NCBI GenBank assembly: GCA_016764995.1 | Contig: JAESQU010000139.1 | Coordinates: 1 to 33,725, forward strand | DNA length: 33,725 nt | Direction: 5' to 3' | DNA from: SAR324 cluster bacterium | Lineage (GTDB): Bacteria; SAR324; NAC60-12 | Part shown: positions 15,065-24,303 of the stretch, one piece after another | Numbering within the stretch: position 1 is the first letter of the stretch | How the letters are laid out: every line of letters starts with the position of its first letter | The notes under the pieces: generated by a model | The model's database searches: none | Told to the model about the DNA's origin: nothing | The model's input: only the letters and a program-made list of their open reading frames with translations | Translations under genes and position numbers: made by a program

Positions 15065-16656
15065 AAATAAAAACACTTACTTTGTATCTTTTTGCTTGGA
15101 TGTTGTTTAGCGCGTCTTTTGTTTTGCCGTCTGTATTGAGGGCAGAAGCTCCAGCAATAGAACCATGGTTTCAGCAAGCGGTTCTGTTGAAATCATATCA
15201 GCAGTCATACGACTGGCTCACTCCCTGGGAAAAGCGTGAAATCCGGACACAATCCGGAATGGCGCTGGTTGTCCGCTTGCCTGTTTCAGAAAATAGTGAA
15301 ACAGCGGGATCGCCCACCAAGCAAACCTTGCATCTGCTGACAACAGCGGAAATGGTTGCCGACGCGACTCTGATAGAGGCAACACGTAAAGGCATACGAC
15401 AGCCTTTCCAAGCAAAGCTTGTGCTCATGGACTATGCAGCAAATCTGGCTTTGCTGAATATTGAAAATCTTGAATTTTGGGACAAGCTCCGTCCGGTAGA
15501 ATGGACTCCGGTAAAATCAAAGAAAAAACCTGATCCAAATAATGTTTACTCTTTAAAAATAAAATCTGCTCAAGAGTGGGAAATGGAGTCCGGAACAATA
15601 CAACTCATGGCAGTCGGTCACCGTGATGTAAGTGATTCATGGTTACCACTTTTGAAACTGAGCGGAGTTTCAAAAAGCGGACAGGGATTTCCGCTTTTGC
15701 AGGATAATGAAACCATAGGGATGATTCTTGACACAGGCTCTGGTGAAGCCAAAGCCATGCCCGCAGAAATGCTGCTAGAGTTTTTAGCACACGCGGGAAG
15801 ATATCCATACCAGAGTTTAGCACATCGTGGTTTTCGCTGGCGCAGGCTGCCGCAACGCAGCACAGCCGATTATTTCCAAATTCCTCCGGAGAAACCCGGA
15901 ATCTGGATCAGCAGAGTTTTTCCTCACGGAACAGGTGCAGATGTTTTAATGCGCGGGGATTATTTGACTAAAATTGGAAAATGGCCACTTTCCCATGATG
16001 GGAAAATACAACATCCGGAATGGGGACTTTCGCTGTTTGATCTGCTTTTTTTGGATCAGTTAAAAGTCGGAGATTCGCTTAAACTGTCTGTAATCCGTGA
16101 TGGTAAATCAATAGTTTTGCAGACAAGAGTTTCTGCCTATGAAGAAGATGGACGTACTGTTCCCTTGAAAAGAGTAGGACATCCTCCACGTTATATAATT
16201 CAGGGCGGATTTTTATTTCAGGAATTGACCTTGAATTACCTCTCAATGTGGGGCGCAAACTGGAGATCACGCGCTCCTATTCGGCTGCGTTTGTTTTTGG
16301 AGCAAAACGAGGCTGTGATGATTAATAAAAATAATAACATCATTGAGAGCACGTCTGGAAATAAAACTGATGAGTCAACGCCACGGGTGGTTTTAGTGAC
16401 ACAAGTTATTCCGGATAAACTAAATATCGGCTATCAAAAACTGTCTAACGCAATTGTACTGGAGATCAACGGTAGACAGATACAGCGCTTGAAAGATGTG
16501 AGCGAAGCATTTTTATTTCCCGAAGCAGAATTTCACCGGATAGATTTTCTGCCGGGTTCCGATCGACTGACTGTAGTCTTACCTGTTGCGGAACTCAAAC
16601 AGGCCAACCGACGTATTAAACAAAATTTTCGTATTCCAAAACTTCAATCGCTCTAA
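15061..16656 (+). CDS. Deg-like pseudoprotease, exported paralogue of the upstream protease
   Basis: The 531-aa protein begins with a signal peptide (MKIKTLTLYLFAWMLFSASF, cleavage likely after RAEA) and overlaps the upstream stop as ATGA, so the pair is translationally coupled. It follows the same domain order as its neighbour: protease-like barrel, PDZ (GIWISRVFPHGTGADVLMRGD) and C-terminal PDZ-like domain (NIGYQKLSNAIVLEINGRQI). The catalytic triad is gone: TNAHVVS becomes TTAEMVA (Glu97), DSDLALL becomes AANLALL (Asn128) and GNSGGP becomes SGQGFP (Gln208). It is therefore expected to be inactive as a protease and may act as an adaptor, chaperone or hetero-oligomer partner. That role is inference. 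No disruption of the frame was seen. Confidence 0.82.
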   Translation: MKIKTLTLYLFAWMLFSASFVLPSVLRAEAPAIEPWFQQAVLLKSYQQSYDWLTPWEKREIRTQSGMALVVRLPVSENSETAGSPTKQTLHLLTTAEMVADATLIEATRKGIRQPFQAKLVLMDYAANLALLNIENLEFWDKLRPVEWTPVKSKKKPDPNNVYSLKIKSAQEWEMESGTIQLMAVGHRDVSDSWLPLLKLSGVSKSGQGFPLLQDNETIGMILDTGSGEAKAMPAEMLLEFLAHAGRYPYQSLAHRGFRWRRLPQRSTADYFQIPPEKPGIWISRVFPHGTGADVLMRGDYLTKIGKWPLSHDGKIQHPEWGLSLFDLLFLDQLKVGDSLKLSVIRDGKSIVLQTRVSAYEEDGRTVPLKRVGHPPRYIIQGGFLFQELTLNYLSMWGANWRSRAPIRLRLFLEQNEAVMINKNNNIIESTSGNKTDESTPRVVLVTQVIPDKLNIGYQKLSNAIVLEINGRQIQRLKDVSEAFLFPEAEFHRIDFLPGSDRLTVVLPVAELKQANRRIKQNFRIPKLQSL

Positions 16657-16714
16657 TAACCGCAAACATAAATCGTTAATTTATTTGCCGCTTTTCGTAC
16701 AGAAATTAAACTCA

Positions 16715-17773
16715 ATGAAAATATTTTCCAGCGATTATTCAGAATTAAATACTTATTTAAAAGCAGCAAGTGAGTGGATTGGAGAAGAAACTCTGCGCTG
16801 CTTTCCTGATGGAGAGCCAAAGGAGTATCTATATGATTTAATGCTTGATTATCCGAATCGTGGAGGAAAACGTTTCCGGCCTGCATTGGTTTTGCTCTGT
16901 TGTGAGTTATTTGGCGGTGATCCGGAAGACGCTCTGAATTCTGCCGTTGCACTTGAGTTGTTTCACAATTTTGCGCTGATTCATGATGACATTGAAGACG
17001 AGTCTTTGTTGCGGCGCGGGAAACCTGCTTTACACCTTCAGCACGGAATCGCACTTGCGCTTAATGCGGGAGATGCTTTGTTGGGATTAGTACACGAAAC
17101 ACTGCTGAAAAATCATGCAAGCTTGGAAAGTAAAATGGCTTTGCGAATCCATCACCATTTGAACAAAGTCATGCGTGCTACCTTTGAAGGACAAGCTCTC
17201 GATATCGGTTGGGTTGCAAAACAAACTTTTCCTGATCGTGCAGAATATCGAGAAATGATAGGCCGGAAAACCGGTTGGTATTCCGGACGAGGTCCCTGTC
17301 AGTGCGGAGCATTGATTGCTGGTGCTTCTGAAACGGAGTTGGAAACAGTCGGCGATTTTGGAAAAGCAATTGGAATCGGTTTTCAGGTTCGTGATGATTT
17401 GTTGAACTTAACAGAAAAAAGTGAAACAGAAGCACCAAGCGCGGGTGCGGGTGGTTACGGCAAAGAACGTGGTGGTGACATCGCCGAAGGAAAGCGTACC
17501 TTGATCACTATTGAACTGTTGGAGCGTCTCTCGGAAAAAGACGCAGAGCGAGTGAGAACTATTTTATTACAAGAACGAGAACAAGTCTCTGAAGCTGATA
17601 TAGATTGGTGTATCGCCCGTGCTGAAAGTACGGGAGCTCTGGATGCCGCGGCTGATTACTGCAAAAAACAGGCTGTTCTGGCTGCCTCCTCATTGAAAAA
17701 TTTCCCCAATCATCCTGCCAAATCTTTGCTTGGAGAACTTGTGGACTACTTGACCATAGGCCGAAAAGCTTAA
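16715..17773 (+). CDS. Polyprenyl diphosphate synthase (trans-prenyltransferase)
   Basis: The ATG at 16715 was chosen because the longer ORF in the track begins inside the preceding gene; this gives 352 aa. Trans-prenyltransferases extend allylic diphosphates with isopentenyl diphosphate. The substrate-binding lysine/arginine region is RGGKRFRPALVLL (49-61), and the first aspartate-rich motif is HDDIEDE (DDIED at 91-95). The second is QVRDDLLN (224-231), where the usual last Asp of DDxxD is Asn. GKRT follows. GGPP, farnesyl or longer-chain synthase are all possible; bulky residues before the first motif (FHNFALIHDD) set chain length but I cannot read the product from them. It lies 58 bp after the pseudoprotease gene and ends about 100 bp before rimP. 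Confidence 0.85.
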   Translation: MKIFSSDYSELNTYLKAASEWIGEETLRCFPDGEPKEYLYDLMLDYPNRGGKRFRPALVLLCCELFGGDPEDALNSAVALELFHNFALIHDDIEDESLLRRGKPALHLQHGIALALNAGDALLGLVHETLLKNHASLESKMALRIHHHLNKVMRATFEGQALDIGWVAKQTFPDRAEYREMIGRKTGWYSGRGPCQCGALIAGASETELETVGDFGKAIGIGFQVRDDLLNLTEKSETEAPSAGAGGYGKERGGDIAEGKRTLITIELLERLSEKDAERVRTILLQEREQVSEADIDWCIARAESTGALDAAADYCKKQAVLAASSLKNFPNHPAKSLLGELVDYLTIGRKA

Positions 17774-17790
17774 CCAAGACTAAAAAAAAA

Positions 17791-17819
17791 TCGACAAATC
17801 ACTAAAAATCTGATAAAAA
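17791..17819 (+). promoter_or_regulatory. Putative promoter for the rimP-pnp operon
   Basis: TCGACA and TAAAAA are spaced by 17 bp in the 102-bp gap upstream of rimP. This is the only reasonable sigma-70-like pair I found there. No tRNA gene precedes rimP, unlike E. coli, where metY does. Confidence 0.3.
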
Positions 17820-17875
17820 TGGGAGTTAGCTTTTAATCAATTATTTTACAGCTCGCTCAAAACGAAGCGGATCGC

Positions 17876-18343
17876 ATGGCCCGGACTGAGGAAATTTTGT
17901 TAAATCTGCTGGCTGTACCGATTGAAACTAAAGGTTATGAACTCGTAGATATCGAAATTAACAGACAGGGTTCTGAGCAAACTATTCAGTTATTCATCGA
18001 CAGTCCACATGGAATTGGAATGGATGATTGTGTAGCCGTAAATCAGCTTGCACAGGAAATACTGGAGAGCACTGATCCCACTTATGAGACTTATACTTTG
18101 GAAGTTTCATCACCTGGGATTTTCCGGAAGCTGAAAACTCCTGAGCACTTTAAGACTTTTACAGGCAAGAGAATTAAAGTACGACTGCAACAAAAGGTTG
18201 AAGGCGTGAAGAATGCAATCGGCAGCCTTGAGGAGTGCACAGACAAAGAAATCCGTTTGAGACTGGAAACCGATGGCTCTGAAATAGTAATTCCGTTTAC
18301 ACTGATTACCAAAGCTAATCTTGAACCAATACTGGAATTTTGA
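17876..18343 (+). CDS. rimP: Ribosome maturation factor RimP
   Basis: RimP binds the 30S precursor and helps late assembly of the small subunit. The 155-aa protein has the two-domain layout of the family: an N-terminal alpha/beta domain (GYELVDIEINRQGSEQTIQLFIDSP, DDCVAVNQLAQEILE, YTLEVSSPGIFRKLKTPEHF) and a C-terminal SH3-like barrel (GKRIKVRLQQ, KANLEPILEF). The VSSPG motif and the position directly before nusA confirm the call. It is the first gene of the nusA-infB operon here. Confidence 0.95.
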   Translation: MARTEEILLNLLAVPIETKGYELVDIEINRQGSEQTIQLFIDSPHGIGMDDCVAVNQLAQEILESTDPTYETYTLEVSSPGIFRKLKTPEHFKTFTGKRIKVRLQQKVEGVKNAIGSLEECTDKEIRLRLETDGSEIVIPFTLITKANLEPILEF

Positions 18344-18393
18344 CTGATTGATTGAATTTTTGAACGAAACACGTAAAACAAAAAAGGTAAATT

Positions 18394-19884
18394 TTGAAAG
18401 AGAACTTATTTGAAATCATCAAGGACTTTTCCAAAGAGAAGGGTTTGGACCATGAAGTGGTCATAAAGTTAGTGGAAGAGTCGCTGATTCAGGCTGCTCA
18501 ACGAAAACTTCCTTATCACGAAATTGAGGGTAAAATTGATGAGAAAACTGGAAAAATAAACTTATCTCACTTCAAGGAAGTCGTTGAATTGGTTGAAGAT
18601 TCGAATAATGAAATTTCTATGGAGGACGTGGTAGAATTCGATCCTGATGCAGGACTCGGCGATGAAGTCGAATATGAAATTAGCGAACGAGAGTTTCAGC
18701 GAATTGCTCATTCAACACGTCCAATTATTTTTGGAAGTTTAAAAGAAGCAGAGAGGCAAATGGTCGTTAAGACTTTTACTGATAAAATTGGAGAAGTTTT
18801 AACAGGAACAGTTATAAGGGTTGAACCGAATGGTCGTGTGGCTTTTAGTTTCCAAAATAAAGTCGAAGCATATTTGTTCAGACGAGAGCAAATTTACGGT
18901 GAGAATTTTACTTTTGGGGATCATGTCAGAGTTTTATTGTTAGACGTAAATGACAATCCACACAAAGATTCTCAACTCACAATTTCACGGACACATCCCG
19001 GATTATTGATTAAGTTGTTTGAAATGGAGGTTCCTGAAATATTTGATGGAATTGTCAAAATTGTCAATGCGGCAAGAGAACCTGGTCGAAGAGCAAAGAT
19101 TTCGGTTTATTCCACCGATGAAGATGTCGATCCGGTTGGTTCATGTGTAGGAATGCGTGGTAGCCGTGTGCAGACAATTGTAAATGATTTGAATGGCGAA
19201 AAAATAGATATTGTACGTTGGAGCGAAGACATTGACCAATATACCTGCAACGCACTTGCTCCTGCTGAAATTGACAGTCTTGAAATTGACGAGGAAGCAA
19301 ATCAAATAGATGTAATCGTCGCCCCAAATCAACTTTCACTTGCAATAGGACACAAAGGACAGAATGTACGTCTTGCCTCAAAATTAATCGGCTATAAAAT
19401 CAATATTGTTTCAAATGAAGAAGAAGAACTCACCATAGATGAACAGTTGGAAAAAGAACTTGCAAAAACAAGAGGAAATGGTGATGCAAGCACAGATAAT
19501 TCGGTAGAAGTGACTGAGGAAAATGCTGACAATGAAAGTGAACCTAATGCTGCTAACACGGAAAATCAGGAAGTAGAAGTTTCCGAAGTTGAGGAAGTTT
19601 CCGAAGTTGAGGAAGTTTCCGAAGTTGCAGAAGTTACAGAAGTTACAGAAGTTACAGAAGTTACAGAAGTTACAGAAGTTGCAGACGTTGCAGAAGTTTC
19701 CGAAGTTGCAGAAGTTGCAGAAGTTGCAGAAGTTGAGGAAGTTGCAGAAGTTTCCGAAGTTGCAGAAGTTTCCGAAGTTGCAGAAGTTGCAGAAGTTGCA
19801 GAAGTTGAGGAAGTTGAGGAAGTTACTGAAGTCGCCGAAGTTTCCGAAGAAGAAGATAAAACAAAAGCTAAAGTTGAAGCATAA
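18394..19884 (+). CDS. nusA: Transcription termination/antitermination factor NusA with a repetitive acidic tail
   Basis: NusA binds RNA polymerase and nascent RNA to modulate pausing, termination and antitermination. The start is a TTG at 18394 with AAGGT 8 nt upstream. The N-terminal polymerase-binding domain covers about 1-125, the S1 domain about 133-200 (GEVLTGTVIRVEPNGRVAF), and two KH domains about 225-345 (VGSCVGMRGSRVQTIVNDL; NQLSLAIGHKGQNVRLASKL). After about residue 360 the usual C-terminal modules are absent. The chain becomes acidic and ends in 30 near-perfect EVx units (about residues 395-484). The core is complete, so function in transcription is expected; the tail is unusual and may affect polymerase or RNA binding by charge. 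The operon continues to infB after 83 bp. Confidence 0.95.
   Translation: MKENLFEIIKDFSKEKGLDHEVVIKLVEESLIQAAQRKLPYHEIEGKIDEKTGKINLSHFKEVVELVEDSNNEISMEDVVEFDPDAGLGDEVEYEISEREFQRIAHSTRPIIFGSLKEAERQMVVKTFTDKIGEVLTGTVIRVEPNGRVAFSFQNKVEAYLFRREQIYGENFTFGDHVRVLLLDVNDNPHKDSQLTISRTHPGLLIKLFEMEVPEIFDGIVKIVNAAREPGRRAKISVYSTDEDVDPVGSCVGMRGSRVQTIVNDLNGEKIDIVRWSEDIDQYTCNALAPAEIDSLEIDEEANQIDVIVAPNQLSLAIGHKGQNVRLASKLIGYKINIVSNEEEELTIDEQLEKELAKTRGNGDASTDNSVEVTEENADNESEPNAANTENQEVEVSEVEEVSEVEEVSEVAEVTEVTEVTEVTEVTEVADVAEVSEVAEVAEVAEVEEVAEVSEVAEVSEVAEVAEVAEVEEVEEVTEVAEVSEEEDKTKAKVEA
19576..19845 (+). repeat. 9-bp minisatellite (30 units) in the 3' end of nusA
   Basis: The segment is 270 bp of tandem GAAGTTNNN units in the nusA frame, each coding Glu-Val-X where X is Ser, Glu, Ala or Thr (codons TCC, GAG, GCA, ACA/ACT). 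Higher-order blocks are visible, such as five consecutive GAAGTTACA and two GAAGTTGAGGAAGTTTCC pairs. The near-identity of units at the DNA level points to recent slippage or unequal exchange. Because the unit is a multiple of three, length changes would keep the frame. Confidence 0.95.
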
Positions 19885-19967
19885 TCAGAAACAAACCATC
19901 AGCATCCATCAATTGAAAATGGCACGTGGTAGAATCATAAGATCTGTAAAGAAAATCAAAGGAATTC

Positions 19968-22646
19968 ATGTCTGAAGTAAGAGTATTTGAACTGGCAAAA
20001 GAATTAAAAATGCCCGCCAAGCAACTGCTCACGAAAATGCGTAAAGCTGGAATTCCGGTTACAGGTAATTTTTCTGAACTTTCAGTTGAACAAGCTGATA
20101 TTGTTAGGAAAATGGCAAATAGTGCTGGTGGAATTGTCTTGTCAAAATCATCTAAAGCCACAGGAATACGCCGTGCAAAGTCAACTGTCAGAAAAAAAGG
20201 AGGGACTGATGATGTCAAAAAGACTAAAAAGAGTAAGAGCTCAGCAATTGTCACAATCTCAACTAAATCACAATTAGATGAAGATGTTGTTGAAGTAACA
20301 CCAAAAAGGAGAGTCCGCAGGAAAAAGAAAGAAGAGAACGTATCGTCTCAGGATTTTAAAGCCACTCCAGAGGAAAAAACTACACCTGATGCAGAAGTTA
20401 AGGAAGAGAACTATCAAACCCTTGAATCTGACCGGCAGGAAAACAAATCTATAGAACCTCCAACTGACACAAGCTCACTTCAAAATGACCAAGCTCTGGC
20501 CGAGTCAGTGGAGTCTATTCCGGAAAACATAGGTGATTCACCTGCATTAAGAGAGAAAACTTCAGAACAAGCTGGTGATGATAACTTGCAAAATGAGTCA
20601 AAAAAGACTGCTGATGTTGATGAAAAGACAACTGGATTAACAGAAAAAAAATCAAAGAAAAAAAAGGTTTTTTTCAAGCACTCTCATTCTGAAGAAGATG
20701 AATTTCAAGATAAAAATAGAAATTTCCGCCGCCAAGATGCAGACAGAAACCGGAAAGGTGGAGGAGGTCAAAGAGATTATCTATTTCGTGAAAAAAGACC
20801 GCGTCACCGCAGGAAAGACCAGTCACAAGGACGACGTCAAGCTAAAGCCGCAAAAAGGATTACAAACCAGAACGCTCCAAAGCACGTATTTAATCCACGT
20901 AAAAAGAGTATCCGGATCGGCAACCAAGTTGTCGTAGCTGAACTTGCAGGATTGATTGGGATAAAAGTGCCTGAAATCTTGAAAAAACTGATGTCCCTCG
21001 GAATCATGGCCACTATCAACCAGACGATTCCTGGAGAAACGGCGGAACTGATTGCTACTGATTTTGATGTGACTGTTGAAGTTGAAACTTTTGAGTTGTC
21101 AGATCTGCTCCGAGAAGAGGAGCCGGATGATTCTGAGTTGGAATTGCGAGCACCGATTGTGACAATCATGGGACACGTTGATCACGGAAAAACATCTTTG
21201 CTTGATAAAATCCGAGAAACCCGGATTGCATCCGGAGAAGCAGGTGGCATTACCCAGCACATTGGTGCATATCATCTTGAAGCAGGCGGAAATAGAGTTA
21301 CTTTCCTGGATACCCCCGGACATGAAGCTTTTACTTCTATGCGTGCCAGAGGCGCCAATATTACCGATATCGTCATCCTGGTTGTTGCATCAGATGATAA
21401 AGTCCAGCCTCAAACTATTGAAGCAATCCAGCACGCACGTGCCGCGGATGTACCGATTATTGTTGCCGTAAACAAAATTGACCGTCCGGAATCTGATCCA
21501 ATGAGGATTCAGCAGGAATTGCTAAGTCATGAACTAATTCCGGAAGATTTAGGAGGAAGTACCATTTTTGTCAAAGTTTCAGCAAAAACAGGTGAAGGAA
21601 TTGATGAACTGCTGGAAATGATTCATTTGCAGGCAGAGATACTGGAACTCAAAGCAACATCCAAAGGTTTTGCGCGTGGAACAATAATTGAGTCTCGTGT
21701 CCGCAAAGGTCAGGGACCTGTCGGTACTGTTCTCGTTCAGCGTGGAACACTCAAGATTGGTGATTATTTTGTAATGGGCAGTATACATGGAAGAATACGG
21801 GCGATGTTCGATGAGGGCGGAATTGCTATGACAGAAGCAGGTCCATCAATCCCTGTTGAAATTTCCGGATTAAGCAATGTGCCTGAAGTAGGCGAAATAT
21901 TTGTTATTCTTGAAGATGAAAAGAAAGCACGTCAAATTGCTGAAGAACGTGAGCACAAACTGAGAGCTGAAACAATTAGTGAAGATCAGAAAACCAGTCT
22001 TGATAACCTCTTCAGTAAAATTGAAGAAGGACAGGCAAATGAACTTCGTTTGATTTTAAAAGGAGATGTTCAAGGGTCCGTTGAGGCACTCAAAGCATCA
22101 CTTGAACAAATCGGTGATGAACGAATTTCTCCACGTTTTCTACTTTGTTCCGTCGGTGATGTTACTGAAACAGATATTACATTAGCCTCTGCGTCTGATG
22201 CGATTATCGTCGGATTCAACGTGAAAATGGATGCAAAAGCCAGAGAAATTCGTGCCAGTGAAGGTGTTGATGTACGGCTTTATGATGTAATTTACAATGC
22301 ACTGGATGATGTTAAAGCTGCAATGGAAGGTCTTTTGGAGCCAGAAATTCGGGAAGAAGTTCTTGGACACTTGGAAGTCCGTCAGGTCTTTTCCGCAGGG
22401 AAAAATGGAATGGTAGTCGGTGGACTGGTTACAGACGGCAAGCTCTTCCGGAATTCATTAGTACGAGTCTTGAGAAAAGAAGAAAGCATTTTTGAAGGCT
22501 CAATCATCTCACTGAAGCGCTTTAAAGATGATGTCCAGGAAGTGGCACAGAATTATGAGTGCGGCATGATTTTGGATTTTTCAGAAATTGAAAACGGTGA
22601 TATCGTGGAAGCCTACAAACAGATTGAAGAAAGTGCGCGGCTTTAA
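19968..22646 (+). CDS. infB: Translation initiation factor IF-2
   Basis: IF-2 is the GTPase that brings initiator tRNA to the 30S subunit and promotes subunit joining. The 892-aa protein has an N-terminal IF2_N module (about 3-50, [19 protein letters not shown]). A long charged linker (about 60-300) includes Lys/Glu-rich and Arg/Gly-rich stretches. A second IF2_N module follows (about 320-370, [19 protein letters not shown]), then the GTPase with G1 GHVDHGKT (about 401), G3 DTPGHEA and G4 NKID, and domains II, III and IV ([22 protein letters not shown]). AAGGA just upstream of the ATG serves as ribosome-binding site. All key residues appear intact. Confidence 0.97.
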   Translation: MSEVRVFELAKELKMPAKQLLTKMRKAGIPVTGNFSELSVEQADIVRKMANSAGGIVLSKSSKATGIRRAKSTVRKKGGTDDVKKTKKSKSSAIVTISTKSQLDEDVVEVTPKRRVRRKKKEENVSSQDFKATPEEKTTPDAEVKEENYQTLESDRQENKSIEPPTDTSSLQNDQALAESVESIPENIGDSPALREKTSEQAGDDNLQNESKKTADVDEKTTGLTEKKSKKKKVFFKHSHSEEDEFQDKNRNFRRQDADRNRKGGGGQRDYLFREKRPRHRRKDQSQGRRQAKAAKRITNQNAPKHVFNPRKKSIRIGNQVVVAELAGLIGIKVPEILKKLMSLGIMATINQTIPGETAELIATDFDVTVEVETFELSDLLREEEPDDSELELRAPIVTIMGHVDHGKTSLLDKIRETRIASGEAGGITQHIGAYHLEAGGNRVTFLDTPGHEAFTSMRARGANITDIVILVVASDDKVQPQTIEAIQHARAADVPIIVAVNKIDRPESDPMRIQQELLSHELIPEDLGGSTIFVKVSAKTGEGIDELLEMIHLQAEILELKATSKGFARGTIIESRVRKGQGPVGTVLVQRGTLKIGDYFVMGSIHGRIRAMFDEGGIAMTEAGPSIPVEISGLSNVPEVGEIFVILEDEKKARQIAEEREHKLRAETISEDQKTSLDNLFSKIEEGQANELRLILKGDVQGSVEALKASLEQIGDERISPRFLLCSVGDVTETDITLASASDAIIVGFNVKMDAKAREIRASEGVDVRLYDVIYNALDDVKAAMEGLLEPEIREEVLGHLEVRQVFSAGKNGMVVGGLVTDGKLFRNSLVRVLRKEESIFEGSIISLKRFKDDVQEVAQNYECGMILDFSEIENGDIVEAYKQIEESARL

Positions 22647-22654
22647 GTTTGCTC

Positions 22655-23050
22655 ATGAAAAAAACAGGAAGAAGTAATTTTAGCACTTTAGTACATCGAA
22701 GACTTTCAGAAATATTTCTTTTCGAAAGCAAAGATCCTCGTTTCAAAAAAGTTACCGTCAGCAGAGTGGAAGCAGCCCCTAATATGTCTTCCGCAAGAGT
22801 TCATGTTTCGGTTTTTCCCTCTGAAGGTCAGGAAGAGTTAGTTGCCTCATTAAACCATGCGGCAGGATTTTTCAGTCGACAATTGGGCAAAGTTCTCAAA
22901 ACACGCAACACACCACAATTATCATTTGTGTACGATTCGGGATTTGACTACAGTGATGAAATTGAAATTTTGTTGCGTAACGTTCTTCCGAAAAAAGAGT
23001 CAGAGATCCAGGAAACAGAAATTGACACCAATACTGAAACCGGCAAATAA
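22655..23050 (+). CDS. rbfA: Ribosome-binding factor A
   Basis: RbfA is a small KH-fold protein needed for 16S rRNA 5'-end processing and cold-adapted 30S maturation. The ATG at 22655 (8 bp after infB) is preferred to the TTG two codons earlier used in the track, giving 131 aa. Recognisable features are the N-terminal helix (FSTLVHRRLSEIFLFESKDPRF), VTVSRVEAAPNMSSARVHVSVF and the helix AGFFSRQLGKVLKTRNTPQLSFVYD. The C-terminus is acidic. The operon position between infB and truB is canonical. Confidence 0.93.
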   Translation: MKKTGRSNFSTLVHRRLSEIFLFESKDPRFKKVTVSRVEAAPNMSSARVHVSVFPSEGQEELVASLNHAAGFFSRQLGKVLKTRNTPQLSFVYDSGFDYSDEIEILLRNVLPKKESEIQETEIDTNTETGK

Positions 23051-23074
23051 TATGCGGGTTTTTAGTAAATTAGC

Positions 23075-24040
23075 ATGGGTTTCTTGCGTATCATAAGTAT
23101 CGACAAGCCGAAAGGCTGGACTTCTTTTGATGTCGTTCGTTTTGTAAAACGACAGTTTCAAGAAAAAAAAGTCGGACATCTCGGCACTTTGGATCCAATG
23201 GCAACAGGCATCTTGCCCATATTCCTCGGACAGGCGACCCGCCTCATTCCCCTCTTCAATAATGTAGACAAAACTTACCGCGCGGTTTGTAAATTAGGTG
23301 AAACAACTGACACTTATGATGCGGAAGGAACGGTCACGGAAATCCTTGATACCAAGTTTTTAAATCCGGAAGAAGTGACTAAGGCGGTAAACTCATTTCT
23401 GGGCCAGCAGGAACAGCAAACCCCTGCATTTTCAGCAGCAAAATTTAATGGCGTTCCGGCCTACAAACTGGCAAGGCAAGGACTGAATGTTCCGGAAAAA
23501 ATCCGCTCAGTAACGTTCCACGAAGTAGAAGTTGAATCTGTAGAACTGCCATACGTACAATTCCGGATACGCTGTTCAAAAGGGACTTATATCCGCACAA
23601 TGGCAAATGATCTGGGGCGCTTACTGAAAGTTGGCGGACATCTTACTTCTCTGGAAAGACTTGCTTGCGGAAAGTGGTTTAATACTGACAATTCAATCTC
23701 AATAGAGGAACTTAAAAAAATAGAGAACGAAACTGATGTACCCTGGATTTCTCCATTAAAACTGTTGAATCACCTTTACACAGTTTATGCTGATTTAGAG
23801 ATGCAAACTTCCATAAAATTCGGACGTCGAGTTGAAGTTTCAGCGCCACTTGAGGTTATGCAACACACACAAATGACCGCAGAAATTGATTTTTCTGCGG
23901 AAAGAAATCTTATTCCGACAAAAGTTTTGGATTGTGACCACAATTTGGTTGCTATTGGCAGTGTAATGTGGGAAAATGATGTCTATTATTTTAAACCATC
24001 AAAAGTATTTAGCTATAAAGAAGATTATTTTATATGTTAA
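23075..24040 (+). CDS. truB: tRNA pseudouridine-55 synthase
   Basis: TruB converts U55 to pseudouridine in the T-loop of tRNAs and also acts as a tRNA folding chaperone. The catalytic motif is [23 protein letters not shown], with the nucleophilic Asp in GTLDP near residue 40. Other family motifs are [54 protein letters not shown] and [16 protein letters not shown]. The length of 321 aa is normal, with a C-terminal region resembling the PUA-like part. Its last codons overlap the rpsO start (ATGTTAA), suggesting translational coupling to ribosomal protein S15. Confidence 0.96.
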   Translation: MGFLRIISIDKPKGWTSFDVVRFVKRQFQEKKVGHLGTLDPMATGILPIFLGQATRLIPLFNNVDKTYRAVCKLGETTDTYDAEGTVTEILDTKFLNPEEVTKAVNSFLGQQEQQTPAFSAAKFNGVPAYKLARQGLNVPEKIRSVTFHEVEVESVELPYVQFRIRCSKGTYIRTMANDLGRLLKVGGHLTSLERLACGKWFNTDNSISIEELKKIENETDVPWISPLKLLNHLYTVYADLEMQTSIKFGRRVEVSAPLEVMQHTQMTAEIDFSAERNLIPTKVLDCDHNLVAIGSVMWENDVYYFKPSKVFSYKEDYFIC

Positions 24041-24303
24041 CAAAAAACCGAAAAGTCGAAATTGTAAATAAGTTCGGAAAAAACGATGCCGATACGGGCT
24101 CTACAGAGGTGCAAGTCGCATTATTGTCGGAACGTATCAAGTCATTGACTGAACATTTACGTAGTCAGCCCAAAGATTTTAGTTCACGAAGAGGTCTATT
24201 GAAACTTGTGGGGCAACGACGTAATTTTATGAGTTACCTCAAAAAGAGAAATATTGACAGTCACGGGGATCTTTCTAAACAACTCAAGATCCGCGTCAAG
24301 TGA
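24034..24303 (+). CDS. rpsO: 30S ribosomal protein S15
   Basis: S15 is a primary 16S rRNA-binding protein of the central domain of the 30S subunit. The 89-aa sequence is full length and contains the family hallmarks [46 protein letters not shown] and a basic C-terminus. The start codon overlaps the truB stop by 7 nt. It is followed by a 331-bp spacer with a large nested hairpin before pnp, the same gene order as E. coli. Confidence 0.97.
   Translation: MLTKNRKVEIVNKFGKNDADTGSTEVQVALLSERIKSLTEHLRSQPKDFSSRRGLLKLVGQRRNFMSYLKKRNIDSHGDLSKQLKIRVK

Noticed and set aside
19589-19975. 128-aa ORF rich in KLQ/KFP repeats in another frame of nusA
   Set aside because: It is the out-of-frame reading of the 9-bp minisatellite, which cannot produce stops in this frame. 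It starts inside the repeat and has no ribosome-binding site.
19919-19975. Short peptide [18 protein letters not shown] ending inside the infB start
   Set aside because: It could be a coupled leader peptide, but it is only 18 codons, has no ribosome-binding site and arises in the tail of the repeat-frame ORF.
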